Positions 34,487 through 42,952 of a stretch of 64,000 nt of DNA are shown in pieces. The DNA is from Microbacterium helvum. GTDB lineage: Bacteria; Actinomycetota; Actinomycetes; Actinomycetales; Microbacteriaceae. Made by a program: the position numbers and the translations under genes. The notes beneath the pieces were generated by a model that was not told the origin of the DNA, searched no databases, and saw only the letters and a program-made list of their open reading frames with translations. The stretch lies in NCBI RefSeq assembly GCF_014779795.1, contig NZ_JACXZS010000011.1, positions 124,001 through 188,000 of the forward strand. Reading direction: 5' to 3'. Positions within the stretch are counted from its first letter, which is position 1; each line of letters starts with the position of its first letter.

Positions 34487-35518
34487 ATGAGCACCGCCCT
34501 CGCTCCCCTCACCGGAGCCTCCACCATCCAGACCTGGCTCGACGACCCCGCCGGCGGCGAGGTCCTGCGAGGCCTGCTCGCCCAGGGCGGGCAGAGCGCC
34601 GAGGCGCTGACGCCGATCGCCGGGCTCCCCCTCCAGAACCTCGTCGCGATGAGCGGCGGCGCGTTCCCGCAGGAGGCCCTCGACGCGCTCGTCGCACAGG
34701 TGAACCCCGACGGAGTCCCCGCCGAGGCCACCGCCGGAGCGCAGACCCCGAAGGCGCAGTGGGCCGAGAAGATCACCGCCGGCCGCTTCACGGGCCAGAC
34801 CGTGATCGTCACGGGCGCAGGCTCCGGCATCGGCCGCGCCACCGCCTCACGCGTCGCTCGTGAGGGCGGCCGCGTCATCGCCGTCGACGTCCGCCAGGAG
34901 CGCCTCGACGAGTTCGTCGCCGCACACCCGGGCGCCGACGTCGTCGCGCTGACCGCCGACATCACCGATGACGAGGGCGTCGCCCGCATCATCGAGGCCG
35001 CCGGCGACCGCATCGACGGGCTGGCCAACATCGCCGGGATCATGGACGACATGACCCCCGTCGGCGATGTCACCGACGCCGTGTGGGACCGCGTCTTCAA
35101 CGTGAACGTCACCGGAACCATGAAGCTCATGCGCGCCGTCATCCCGGCGATGCTCGCGCAGGGCAGCGGCTCGATCGTCAACACCTCGTCCGAGGCGTCG
35201 CTGCGCGGCTCGGCCGCCGGTGCCGCCTACACCGCGTCGAAGCACGCCGTGGTCGGACTGACCAAGTCGAGCGCGTACATGTACGGACCGAGCGGCATCC
35301 GCGTCAACGCGGTGGCGCCGGGCGCGGTGATCACCAACATCGAGGCGAAGTTCAACTCGCCGCTCGGCGCCGAGCGCGTGCAGGCGGGCATGGCGGTCAT
35401 GGTGCCGCCGGTGACCGCCGACCGCCTGGCCGCATCGATCACGTTCCTGCTGTCGGACGACGGCGTGAACGTCAACGGCCAGAACCTCGCCAGCGACGGC
35501 GGCTGGTCCGTCGCCTGA
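34487..35518 (+). CDS. SDR-family oxidoreductase with N-terminal helical extension
   Basis: 343 residues. Residues ~100-343 form a classical short-chain dehydrogenase: VIVTGAGSGIGRA cofactor loop, NIAGIMDD, the YTASKHA catalytic Tyr/Lys and a GVNVNGQNLASDGGWS C-terminus. The first ~95 residues are extra (IQTWLDDPAGGEVLRGLL, GLPLQNLVAMSGGAFP) and look like a small helical domain of a type seen at the ends of some actinobacterial glycosidases; I cannot name it. AAAGGGAAG precedes ATG 34487. Regulated by the divergent TetR through the palindrome at 34391. Confidence 0.88.
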   Translation: MSTALAPLTGASTIQTWLDDPAGGEVLRGLLAQGGQSAEALTPIAGLPLQNLVAMSGGAFPQEALDALVAQVNPDGVPAEATAGAQTPKAQWAEKITAGRFTGQTVIVTGAGSGIGRATASRVAREGGRVIAVDVRQERLDEFVAAHPGADVVALTADITDDEGVARIIEAAGDRIDGLANIAGIMDDMTPVGDVTDAVWDRVFNVNVTGTMKLMRAVIPAMLAQGSGSIVNTSSEASLRGSAAGAAYTASKHAVVGLTKSSAYMYGPSGIRVNAVAPGAVITNIEAKFNSPLGAERVQAGMAVMVPPVTADRLAASITFLLSDDGVNVNGQNLASDGGWSVA

Positions 35519-35531
35519 CCCTCCCCCGACC

Positions 35532-35569
35532 CGCGACGCCCCGGCCGACCCGACGGCTGGGGCGTCGCG
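35532..35569. terminator. Terminator after the SDR gene
   Basis: 11-bp perfect stem CGCGACGCCCC / GGGGCGTCGCG with a 16-base loop, 13 bases after the SDR stop. A second weaker stem (35582-35590 with 35623-35631, TGGATGCCG / CGGCATCCA) is placed to end the convergent permease gene. Confidence 0.7.
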
Positions 35570-35635
35570 CATCTCAGACGATGGATGCCGCCGCCCGGGG
35601 CGTTCCCGTGCGGCCGCGGCCGCCGGCATCCAGTG

Positions 35636-37195
35636 TCAGAAGGGCCAGACCAGCGGCACGTAGAACACGGCCATCAGCAGGAAGAAGATCGCGAGCGGCA
35701 GCCCGAGCTTCCAGTAGTCGCCGAAGCGGTAGCCGGCGGGATCCATCACCATGAGGTTCGCCGGCGTCGCGATCGGCGTGAGGAAGGCCGCGGCACCTGC
35801 GACGGTCAGCGCCATCATGAACGGCTGCACCGAGACCTCCATCGCCTGCGAGACCGAGATCGCGATCGGCGCCACGATCAGCACCGTCGCGGTGTTGCTG
35901 ATGAGCTGCCCGAGCACGACGGTCAGGCCGCACAGTGCGAGCAGCGCCACCTGTGGACCCGCATCGCCCAGGAAGGACAGCATCCACCCGGCGATCAGGT
36001 CGGCCGTGCCGGTGCTGATGAACGCGGTCGACAGCGGGATCATGCCGGCGATGAGCACGACGGTGGTCCACGAGATCGAGTGATAGGCCTGCGTGACGGT
36101 GACCGTGCGGGTGAGCACGAGCGCGCACGCGGCGAGGAGCGCCGCGACCACGGGCGGCACGAGTCCGGTCGCGAGCAGCACCACCATGGCGAGCAGGATC
36201 ACGGCGGCCCGCTTCGCGCCCCGGCCGAGCGGCACCGAACGCCGAAGCTGCGACGGATCGTCGACCGCGAGCACGCCGGGCTCGTTCGCGCGACGGGCGA
36301 GATCGTCCCACGCGCCCTGCAACAGCAGCGCGTCGCCGGCCTGCACGACGAACTCGGCGCCCTTCAGCTGCTCGTCGCCGCGGCGGGCGGCGAGCACGAC
36401 GAGGTCGCCCTTCTTGGTGGTCATCCCCGCGCACAGCGTCTTGCCGATGAGCGGCGACCGCGGTGCGACCACGACCTCGGTGACGCCGTTCACGGGGCCG
36501 AGCAGCGTGCCGGTGTCGAGCGACAGCGAGTACTGGCTGCGCAGCAGGCGCGCATGCCGCATGAGGTCCTTCGGCATGAGCGCGCCGCGCCGCTCGGGCA
36601 GCAGGCGGTCGCCGAGCAGCAGGATCACGATGGTGCCGACGAGCACCGGGACGCCGACCAGCGCGAACTCGAAGAACCCGAACTCGCGTCCGCCGGCGCC
36701 GGCGGCGAACTCCGACACGATGATGTTGACGGGTGTGCCGGTCAGCAGCAGCAGCGAGCCCGCCGAGGCGGCGAAGGCGAGCGGCATGAGCAGCTTCGAG
36801 GCGACAATCCCCGCGCGCGCCGCGACGACGACGACGAGCGGCAGCAGCGCGGCGACCGCGCCGTTGATGCTGATGAGCGCGGTGAGGCCCGCCACCAGCA
36901 GCGCGATCACCACGATCAGCGTGTTGCGCTTCGTGCCCGCGCGACCGATGACCTTCTGCCCTGCCCAGGCGGTGATGCCCGTCGCGTCGAGCGCCTCGCT
37001 CATGACGAAGAGCCCCGCGATGAACAGGGTCGTCGGGTCGCCGAACCCGGCCAGCGCCTGCGGCAGGGTGAGCACGCCGGTGAAGTACAGCGCCAGGGCG
37101 ACGCCGATGGCGACCACGCCGATCGGCACGCGGTTGCTGACGAACGCGATCACCGCGAGCACCAGGATGACGAGCGTTGCGGCGACGGGGTCCAC
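35636..37195 (-). CDS. DASS/SLC13-type anion permease with TrkA-C domains
   Basis: 519 residues from GTG 37195. About 11-12 helices are split by a central soluble part of ~150 residues containing a TrkA-C-like domain (VTEVVVAPRSPLIGKTL, KGDLVVLAARRGDEQL). The repeated re-entrant motifs near LLLLTGTPVNIIVSE and QLISNTATVLIVAPIA are the S/T-N-T/P type of sodium/dicarboxylate-sulfate symporters. Substrate candidates are sulfate or C4-dicarboxylates; not resolved. It stands alone. Confidence 0.85.
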   Translation of the reverse strand: MDPVAATLVILVLAVIAFVSNRVPIGVVAIGVALALYFTGVLTLPQALAGFGDPTTLFIAGLFVMSEALDATGITAWAGQKVIGRAGTKRNTLIVVIALLVAGLTALISINGAVAALLPLVVVVAARAGIVASKLLMPLAFAASAGSLLLLTGTPVNIIVSEFAAGAGGREFGFFEFALVGVPVLVGTIVILLLGDRLLPERRGALMPKDLMRHARLLRSQYSLSLDTGTLLGPVNGVTEVVVAPRSPLIGKTLCAGMTTKKGDLVVLAARRGDEQLKGAEFVVQAGDALLLQGAWDDLARRANEPGVLAVDDPSQLRRSVPLGRGAKRAAVILLAMVVLLATGLVPPVVAALLAACALVLTRTVTVTQAYHSISWTTVVLIAGMIPLSTAFISTGTADLIAGWMLSFLGDAGPQVALLALCGLTVVLGQLISNTATVLIVAPIAISVSQAMEVSVQPFMMALTVAGAAAFLTPIATPANLMVMDPAGYRFGDYWKLGLPLAIFFLLMAVFYVPLVWPF

Positions 37196-37337
37196 GGCCC
37201 CAGCGTAGCCAGCGCGGTCGTCCGCGGTGGGGTCGGGTCGCCGTGCGCCCGGCGGAAGCGCGGTTGACCTGTTGAACGTACGAGAGTGCGGGAACAGGCG
37301 GGAACCCGGATGCCGCGAGCCGCAGCCGCGGGAGAGG

Positions 37338-39443
37338 TCAGCCGCGCAGCACGGCGAGCCCGGCGACGTCGTAGGCGAGCTCGACGGCCTCGAAGATCGC
37401 GGCGTCGATCGTGCGCGGCGCGAAGGCGTCGCCGATCGTGACGATGCGGGGCGCGGCCGGGTCCGCGCTCCCGGCGGCTCCTCCCGGGGCGGCGCCGGGC
37501 AGCCGGGGCGCGGCATCCCGGACGCCGTCGATGCCCACCGACGCGCGAGGCTCGATCGCGACCAGCGTGTCGATGCCGGCGAGGGTCGTGGCCTGCCCGG
37601 TGAGGGTGTCGCGCACCACCGCTTCGCGACCGGCCACCCGCTCGACGCGGTGCGCGGTGCGACGCCGGAAGGTGCCGGCGGCGCCGAGTCGCTCCAGCAG
37701 CAGCGGGCGATCGTACCCGGCGCCGATGTGCGGGAACACCGTCTCGAACGGCGTCACGAGCTCCAGTTCGTCGACGTGCGGCAGCAGCATGAGCGCGATG
37801 CCGGCGGCGTAGGCGGTGCCGTCGGCGTCGACCACCACGATACGGTGACCGAGCGCACCGCGATGGGATGCCGCGGCGAAGGCGTCGATCGTGCCGTGCG
37901 CCGGAAAGCCGCCGGCGTACGCGCCGCCGAGCGCGAGCGATGTGGCCCGGGGTGCGACCGCACCGGTCGCGATCACGATGCCGTCGGCGCCGTATCCGCG
38001 CAGCAGCTCGGCGGTGGCGGCCACGCCGAGCCGAACGTCGACCTCGGCATCGGCGAGGTCGCGCACGAGGTCGTCGACGAGCAGCCCGACGCTCTCGCGC
38101 CCCGGCACCTGGCGGGCGAGCCGCAGCTGCCCGCCGAGCTCCGTCGCCCGTTCGATCAGCGTCACCTCGTGCCCGTCGCGGCCGAGCTCCACGGCTGCGC
38201 GCATGCCGGCCGGTCCTCCGCCGACGACGACCCAGCGCCGCGGGGCGTCGGCCAGCGGCCGCGGTCCGCGCTCGAGCTCGCGGCCCGCGAGCGGATTCAC
38301 GGTGCACGACATCGGCAGTCCGCGGCTGCCGCGTCCGAGGCATCCCTGGTTCAGACGGATGCAATGACGGATGCCGGGGTTCGAGGCTTCGACAGGCGGA
38401 GCGCCGACGAGCTTGCGGCCGAGATCGGGGTCGGCGATCTGCGCGCGCGTCAGGGCGACCATGTCGGCGATGCCCGACGCGACCACCTCTTCGGCCTCTT
38501 CGACCGAGCGGGCCGCGCCGACACCGAACACGGGCACGTCGGGGTTCGCCGCCTTCACCGCGGCGACGTCTTCGCGCAGCCACGCGTACGGCATCGGCGA
38601 CGAGGGGAACACATAGTGCACGTTGTGGTAGCCGCCGGCCGCGAGATCGAGGAAGTCGATCCGCACCTCGGCCCGCAGGCGCGCGATCACCTCGCGCATC
38701 GCCGCGCCGTCGAGGCCGTCCGGGTGGAACTCGTTCGCGACGATCCTGATGCCGACCGTGTAGTCGTCGCCGACGCGATCGCGCACCGCCCGCAGCACCT
38801 CGCGCGGGAAGCGGGTTCGGCCCTCCAGATCGCCGCCGTACGCGCCTGTGCCGTATTCATCGGTGCGGGCGTTGTACAGCGGCGAGAGGAACTGGTGCAG
38901 CAGATACCCGTGCGCCAGGTGGATCTCGACGCCGTCGAACCCGCCCGCGCGGGAGTGCTCGGCCGACAGCGCCCAGCCCTCGACGAGTGCGGCGATGTCG
39001 TCGTGATCCATCTCACGGGTCGCGTGCGCGGTCGACGGCGACAGTATGCGCGACGGGGCATACACCGTGCGCGGCCCGTCGGGGCTGTCGGCCTGCGCCT
39101 GCGCGCCGTGGTGGTTGAGCTGCACGAAGATCTTCGCGCCGGCCTCGTGCACGGCATCCGTCATCCGCTTCGAGGCGGCGACGCCCTCGGGACGGAACGC
39201 GTCCTCGAAGCCCTTGATCGACCCCGTCGGGTGCACGAAGTGGTTGCCCGCGATGAACAGCCCGCAGCCGCCGCGCGCCCGCCGCACGTAGTAGGCCGTC
39301 TCGCGGTCGGACTCGACGCGGTCGGAGTACTGCTTGGAGTGCGCCGTCTGCATGATGCGGTTCGGCACCGTGACGGCGCCGATCCGCAGCGGCTGCGTGA
39401 GGAGCGAGGACGGGCCGGGCAGCGGTGAAGGGCTCGCGGACAT
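37338..39443 (-). CDS. Old Yellow Enzyme-type NADH:flavin oxidoreductase / dienoyl-CoA reductase-like, one Fe-S Cys missing
   Basis: 701 residues, the length of 2,4-dienoyl-CoA reductase/trimethylamine dehydrogenase relatives. An N-terminal FMN TIM barrel (~15-370; PNRIMQTAHSKQY, IFVQLNHHGAQA, GVEIHLAHGYLLHQFLSP) is followed by NAD(P)/FAD-binding domains (VVVGGGPAGMRAAVELG; VVVDADGTAYAAGIAL). At the barrel-domain joint, family members carry four Cys for a 4Fe-4S cluster (C-x2-C-x3-C-x11-C). Here the stretch is HCIRLNQGCLGRGSRG then PMSCTVNP, so the second Cys is Leu. The cluster may be altered or absent. Substrate unknown; unsaturated or methylated amine compounds are typical for relatives. 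Confidence 0.88.
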   Translation of the reverse strand: MSASPSPLPGPSSLLTQPLRIGAVTVPNRIMQTAHSKQYSDRVESDRETAYYVRRARGGCGLFIAGNHFVHPTGSIKGFEDAFRPEGVAASKRMTDAVHEAGAKIFVQLNHHGAQAQADSPDGPRTVYAPSRILSPSTAHATREMDHDDIAALVEGWALSAEHSRAGGFDGVEIHLAHGYLLHQFLSPLYNARTDEYGTGAYGGDLEGRTRFPREVLRAVRDRVGDDYTVGIRIVANEFHPDGLDGAAMREVIARLRAEVRIDFLDLAAGGYHNVHYVFPSSPMPYAWLREDVAAVKAANPDVPVFGVGAARSVEEAEEVVASGIADMVALTRAQIADPDLGRKLVGAPPVEASNPGIRHCIRLNQGCLGRGSRGLPMSCTVNPLAGRELERGPRPLADAPRRWVVVGGGPAGMRAAVELGRDGHEVTLIERATELGGQLRLARQVPGRESVGLLVDDLVRDLADAEVDVRLGVAATAELLRGYGADGIVIATGAVAPRATSLALGGAYAGGFPAHGTIDAFAAASHRGALGHRIVVVDADGTAYAAGIALMLLPHVDELELVTPFETVFPHIGAGYDRPLLLERLGAAGTFRRRTAHRVERVAGREAVVRDTLTGQATTLAGIDTLVAIEPRASVGIDGVRDAAPRLPGAAPGGAAGSADPAAPRIVTIGDAFAPRTIDAAIFEAVELAYDVAGLAVLRG

Positions 39444-39475
39444 GCCCCGAGCCTACGGTTCCCACCGCGGTGGGG

Positions 39476-39865
39476 TCAGAGCCGTGCGAGCGCCTGATCG
39501 AGGTCGTCGAGCAGGTCGGCCGCGGTCTCGATGCCCACCGACAGGCGCACGACCTCCGGCGGCACGGCGAGCTCGGTGCCGCGCACCGACGCGTGGGTCA
39601 TCTCATCGGGGTAGTTCATGAGCGACTCGACGCCGCCGAGCGACTCGGCGAGCTGGAACAGGCGCGTCGTGCCGCCGGGCCGGAGGAACCCGTCGCGCTC
39701 GGCAGCGTCGATGATGCGGGCGGCGATGCGGTCCTTCGCCGAGCCGCCGGGGTTGAAGTACTCGACCTTGGCGAGCACCGTGGCGGCGATGCCGTCGGTG
39801 ACGCGGTTCAGCTGGACGAGAGGGGTGTTGCCGACGAGGTCGGCGACGCTCTGGGCGTAACGCAC
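39476..39865 (-). pseudogene. Fusion remnant: start of cystathionine beta-synthase joined to end of cystathionine gamma-synthase
   Basis: 129-codon frame from GTG 39865 (GAGG 8 bases before). Residues 1 to ~65 are the N-terminus of a PLP cystathionine beta-synthase/cysteine synthase: SVADLVGNTPLVQLN, then FNPGGSAKDRIA with the PLP Lys. The next residues are the end of a Cys/Met-metabolism PLP enzyme (cystathionine gamma-synthase): RLFQLAESLGGVESLMNYP, EMTHASV and the final helices. The join is near Gly-Gly-Thr, where both parents could share a few bases. cbs and metB are often neighbours in actinobacteria, so a deletion of roughly 2 kb that kept the frame explains it. Neither active site can be complete. 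Confidence 0.85.
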
Positions 39866-40039
39866 GTGAGGGTCCTCAGGTGTTGCCGCGCACACGGGCG
39901 CGGAGGGTTGTCAGGGGTCGCGAAGATCTGCGTGAAGCGGAGGCTTCAACGGCAGGGGCGACAACACCGACAGGTCAACACGCGGGCAAGTCTAGACGGG
40001 CGACCGCCGTCGCGTACAGGCTCGGCCCGCAATCCGGCG

Positions 40040-40513
40040 TCATGCAGCCCCTTGCACGCCTCTCGACCCGACCTGGGCGACGCAGGGCGGGCAGCCGTTG
40101 CGAGCCGCCTGCAGCGTCCGCTCGAGCACGGCGATCGTGGTGCCGTCGCCGCGCGCCGAGAACGCCGGCATCCGCACCGCCTCGGCGAGCAGCGTCCGCC
40201 GGACGGCGAAGAACCGCTCCAGATCGTCGGCGGTGAGGAATGCCGGCAGCGTCTGCGTCAGTTCGCGGATGACCTCCGGCACGGCATCCGCCCGCACCAT
40301 CCAGGCGCGGCGTCGAAGCTGCCGGCGGAACTCCGCCTCGGGCACGAACCAGCGCCGCCCGAACCGGTACCCGGGCAGATCGCCGTTCGCGAGCCGGCGG
40401 GTGAGGGTCGCCGGGGTCAGCCCGGCGAGTCTCGCGGCTGCCGCGGTCGTGAGGAACGGCGAAGCGCCGCCGCTGCGGCGGGTGGGGGTCACATCGAAGC
40501 TCACGTCATGCAA
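40040..40513 (-). CDS. HTH (excisionase/MerR-like) DNA-binding protein
   Basis: 157 residues. Residues ~18-65 (FLTTAAAARLAGLTPATLTRR, LPGYRFGRRWFVP) form a winged HTH of the excisionase/MerR superfamily, followed by a helical region with no recognised family. The start (ATG 40513) has no clear ribosome site. No integrase or phage gene is nearby, so a role as a plain regulator is as likely as recombination control. Confidence 0.65.
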   Translation of the reverse strand: MHDVSFDVTPTRRSGGASPFLTTAAAARLAGLTPATLTRRLANGDLPGYRFGRRWFVPEAEFRRQLRRRAWMVRADAVPEVIRELTQTLPAFLTADDLERFFAVRRTLLAEAVRMPAFSARGDGTTIAVLERTLQAARNGCPPCVAQVGSRGVQGAA

Positions 40514-40551
40514 GACGCGCGCGGACCCATTTCATGACGGACCCCGAGAAG

Positions 40552-40595
40552 GACGATGGGATGCCGGCGGCCTCGGCCGCCGGCATCCCATCGTC
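40552..40595 (-). terminator. Terminator after the FMN reductase remnant
   Basis: A perfect 21-bp inverted repeat (40552-40572 with 40575-40595; GACGATGGGATGCCGGCG...), giving about 20 pairs around a 4-base loop. It lies 5 bases beyond the FMN reductase stop on the minus strand and is followed there by CTTCTC. Confidence 0.85.
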
Positions 40596-40599
40596 TTCA

Positions 40600-41074
40600 T
40601 CACCAGGTCGCGACGTACTCCGATCTGCGCACGAGGGCGGCCTGCTCGACGAGCGGCAGCGAGCGGTCGACGGCCTGCACGACGCGACGCGCGACGTCGG
40701 GCGAGCTCAGCCGGTAGTCGGTGAAGTCGCTGTTCGAGGCGTACACGCCGATCGGCAGGGTGAGGGCCTGGAAGAACCCGAAGAGCGGGCGCAGCTGGTG
40801 CTCGATGATGAGCGCGTGACGTTCGCCGCCGCCCGTCGCGGCCAGAAGCACCGGCGTTCCGACGAGGTCGTACTGTCCGACGAAGTCGAACAGGTGCTTG
40901 AACAGGCCCGTGAACGACGCGCGGTACACCGGGCTGGCGGCGACGAGCAGGTCGGCCGACTCGATGGCCCGCAGCGCGCGTTCCACCTCGGGGGCGACAT
41001 CCTCACGCCTCAGCGCCCCCGCGAAGCCCGGTCCGAGGGCTGCGACCTCGACCAGTTCGGTCTCGGCGGCGACG
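40600..41074 (-). pseudogene. NAD(P)H-dependent FMN reductase, N-terminus deleted
   Basis: The frame encodes most of an MsuE/SsuE-like FMN reductase: ELVEVAALGPGFAGAL, ADLLVAASPVYRASFTGLFKHLFDF, PVLLAATGGGERHALII, LRPLFGFFQALTLPIGVYAS. The first ~25-30 residues with the first beta strand and the FMN-phosphate loop are gone. Upstream codons in this frame are out-of-frame permease sequence. Such reductases feed FMNH2 to LLM monooxygenases like the one at 43464. The break is shared with the permease remnant at 41075. Confidence 0.8.
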
Positions 41075-41965
41075 CGCGACGTAGTTGCACCCCTCGGCGA
41101 TGAGGAGGCCCCACTCCGGCGTCGGCGGCGGTGCACCGTAGCCGAGGAACCCGAGCGTCGAGATGGCGAGGATCGCCCCGCCGAACTGCAGTGCGGCCAG
41201 GCCCACGACGGCGGTCAGCGAGTTCGGCAGCACGTGACGGCGCAGCACCGCGGCGAACGAGCCGCCGCTGCCGAACGCCGCCTCGACGTAGTCGGTGCGC
41301 CGCACGCGGACCACCTCGGACCGCGACAGCCGCGCGAACGACGCGACGCTGCCGATGCCTACCGCGATCGCCGCATTCACGGTGCCGAAGCCGAGCAGGA
41401 TGATCACCGACAGCGAGAGCAGCAGTCCGGGAATCGACAGCAGCACGTCGACGACCCGCATCAGCACGTCGTCCAGCCACCCGCCCACCGAACCCGCGAC
41501 GACGCCCAGCAGCGTTCCCGCCGCGAGGCCGACCGTCACGGCGATGAGCGCGCCCGACAGCGAGTGGATCGCTCCATAGACGACGCGCGCGTACAGGTCG
41601 CGGCCGATCGCGTCGGTGCCGAACCAGTGCTCGGCGCTCGGCGGCAGCAGCTTCTGCGCCGGCACGCCGTCGATCGGGTCGTACGCGGTGAACAGCCACG
41701 GCACCGCCGCCCAGAGGACGGCGACGACGATCACCGCGATCGCGACGACGAGCGTCCAGGACGGGCGTCGTCCGCGGGCGAAGAGTCGCGCGACGTTCGC
41801 GCGCCGCATGGGCTGTCCGTCGAGGGCGCCCGCATCGCGTGCGACGGGGTCGAGGACGGTTCCGGATGCCTCGTCCCGCAGCGCCTCGGCGGTCGAGGCG
41901 GCGGCGGTGGCGGCATCCACCACCTCCTTCTCGAGGACCGGTCCCTGAGCCTGTCGAAGGGTCAT
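41075..41965 (-). pseudogene. Peptide/nickel-type ABC permease (DppC/OppC-like), 3' end deleted
   Basis: From ATG 41965 (AGGAGG site; ATGA overlap with the upstream permease stop) the product is a normal DppC-type subunit: HWFGTDAIGRDLYARVVYG, six helices expected, the EAA-like loop DYVEAAFGSGGS, then PPTPEWGLLIAEG. Family members continue after 'NYVA' with a last helix and ~30 residues. Here the frame instead runs into ARRRRDRTGRGRSPRTG, which is out-of-frame FMN reductase DNA, and stops at 41003. The last helix and the downstream ATPase genes are missing. The N-terminus begins MTLRQAQGP, translated from a short repeat (41940-41961). Confidence 0.8.
41940..41961. repeat. Short repeat-like sequence inside the DppC reading frame start
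   Basis: GGTCCCTGAGCCTGTCGAAG followed by GG. By my recollection this is a dispersed intergenic sequence in many Microbacteriaceae; only one full copy is in this window. It encodes the first residues of the permease (LRQAQGP). Confidence 0.45.
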
Positions 41966-42939
41966 GCGGAGGCCTCCTGGAGGACGGGTGCGGACGACGT
42001 TCGCGGTGCGCGGGAGCCGCGGCGCAGCCGCGGGTCGAGCACCGGGTAGAGCAGGTCGACCACGAGGTTGACGACGACGAACGTCAGCGCGGCGAGCACC
42101 ACGATCCCCTGCAGCACCGGGATGTCCTGACTGGAGACCGCCTGCTCGGTGATGCGGCCGATGCCGGTGCGGCCGTACACCGTCTCGGTCACGACGGCGC
42201 CGCCGATGAGCTCCCCGAACAGCACGCCCGCGATCGTCAGCGTCGGCAGCAGCGCGTTGCGCGCGACCGACCGCCGCAGCACCCACGACGGCGACGCGCC
42301 CTTGGCGCGCACCACCGTCACGAACGGCTGCAGCTGCACCTCGTCGATGCTGCGCACGAGGATCTGCGCGAGCGGCGCCGAGATCGGCACGGCCAGTGTG
42401 ATCACCGGCAGGATGAGCCCGACGGCCGGATCCGCCGCCACGATCGGCACCCAGCCGAGCCCGAACGAGAACACCTGGATCAGGAGGATCCCGAGCCAGA
42501 ACACGGGCACTGCCACGAAGACGCCGGGCAGTGCCTGCAGCCCCTGGCGCAGCCAGCCGAACGGCGACAGGGTCGAGAGGAAGGCGATCGCGAACGCGAT
42601 CACCGCGGCGAGCGCGAAGCCGAGTCCGGCGAGCACGGCGGTCGCCGGCAGTGCCTCGCCGATGAGCTGCAGCACAGGCGTGCCGTACTGCGTCGAGTAG
42701 CCGAAGTCGCCGGTCGCGTAGCCCGACAGCGTCGCCCAGTACTGCTCCCACCATGACGAGTCGGCACCGTACGCGATGCGGATCTGCTCGATCTGGTCGG
42801 CGCTCAGCCCGAGCGACGGGTCCTGGTACTTGATCAGGATCGCATCGCCCGGCAGCAGCTGCAGCAGGATGAAGGTGGCCGTGAAGGCCGCGATCAGAAC
42901 GATCGCGGCCTGCCCGGCGCGTCTCAGCGCGTAGCTCAT
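41962..42939 (-). CDS. Peptide/nickel-type ABC permease (DppB/OppB-like)
   Basis: 325 residues, apparently intact. N-terminal helix then the large periplasmic loop (LLPGDAILIKYQDPSLGLSADQ), FGYSTQYGTPV, the EAA-like loop PFVTVVRAKGASPSWVLRR and the C-terminal GSQD-type ending (SSQDIPVLQGIVVL). It begins 13 bases after the binding-protein remnant. With DppC, the binding protein and ATPases damaged or missing, it cannot form a working importer from this locus. Confidence 0.85.
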   Translation of the reverse strand: MSYALRRAGQAAIVLIAAFTATFILLQLLPGDAILIKYQDPSLGLSADQIEQIRIAYGADSSWWEQYWATLSGYATGDFGYSTQYGTPVLQLIGEALPATAVLAGLGFALAAVIAFAIAFLSTLSPFGWLRQGLQALPGVFVAVPVFWLGILLIQVFSFGLGWVPIVAADPAVGLILPVITLAVPISAPLAQILVRSIDEVQLQPFVTVVRAKGASPSWVLRRSVARNALLPTLTIAGVLFGELIGGAVVTETVYGRTGIGRITEQAVSSQDIPVLQGIVVLAALTFVVVNLVVDLLYPVLDPRLRRGSRAPRTSSAPVLQEASA

Positions 42940-42952
42940 CGGCTTCTCGGTC

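Noticed and set aside
35585..37267. 560-codon plus-strand frame opposite the DASS permease
   Set aside because: Composition is Arg/Gln/His/Asp-rich and patternless; the minus-strand permease has clear helices and motifs.
39866..40039. Possible SAM riboswitch in the leader of the cbs-like gene
   Set aside because: The 174-base leader shows no stem pattern I can match to a known SAM riboswitch class.
40040..40513. Excisionase-like HTH as a sign of a prophage or integrative element
   Set aside because: No integrase, phage structural gene, relaxase or att-like repeat was found around it.
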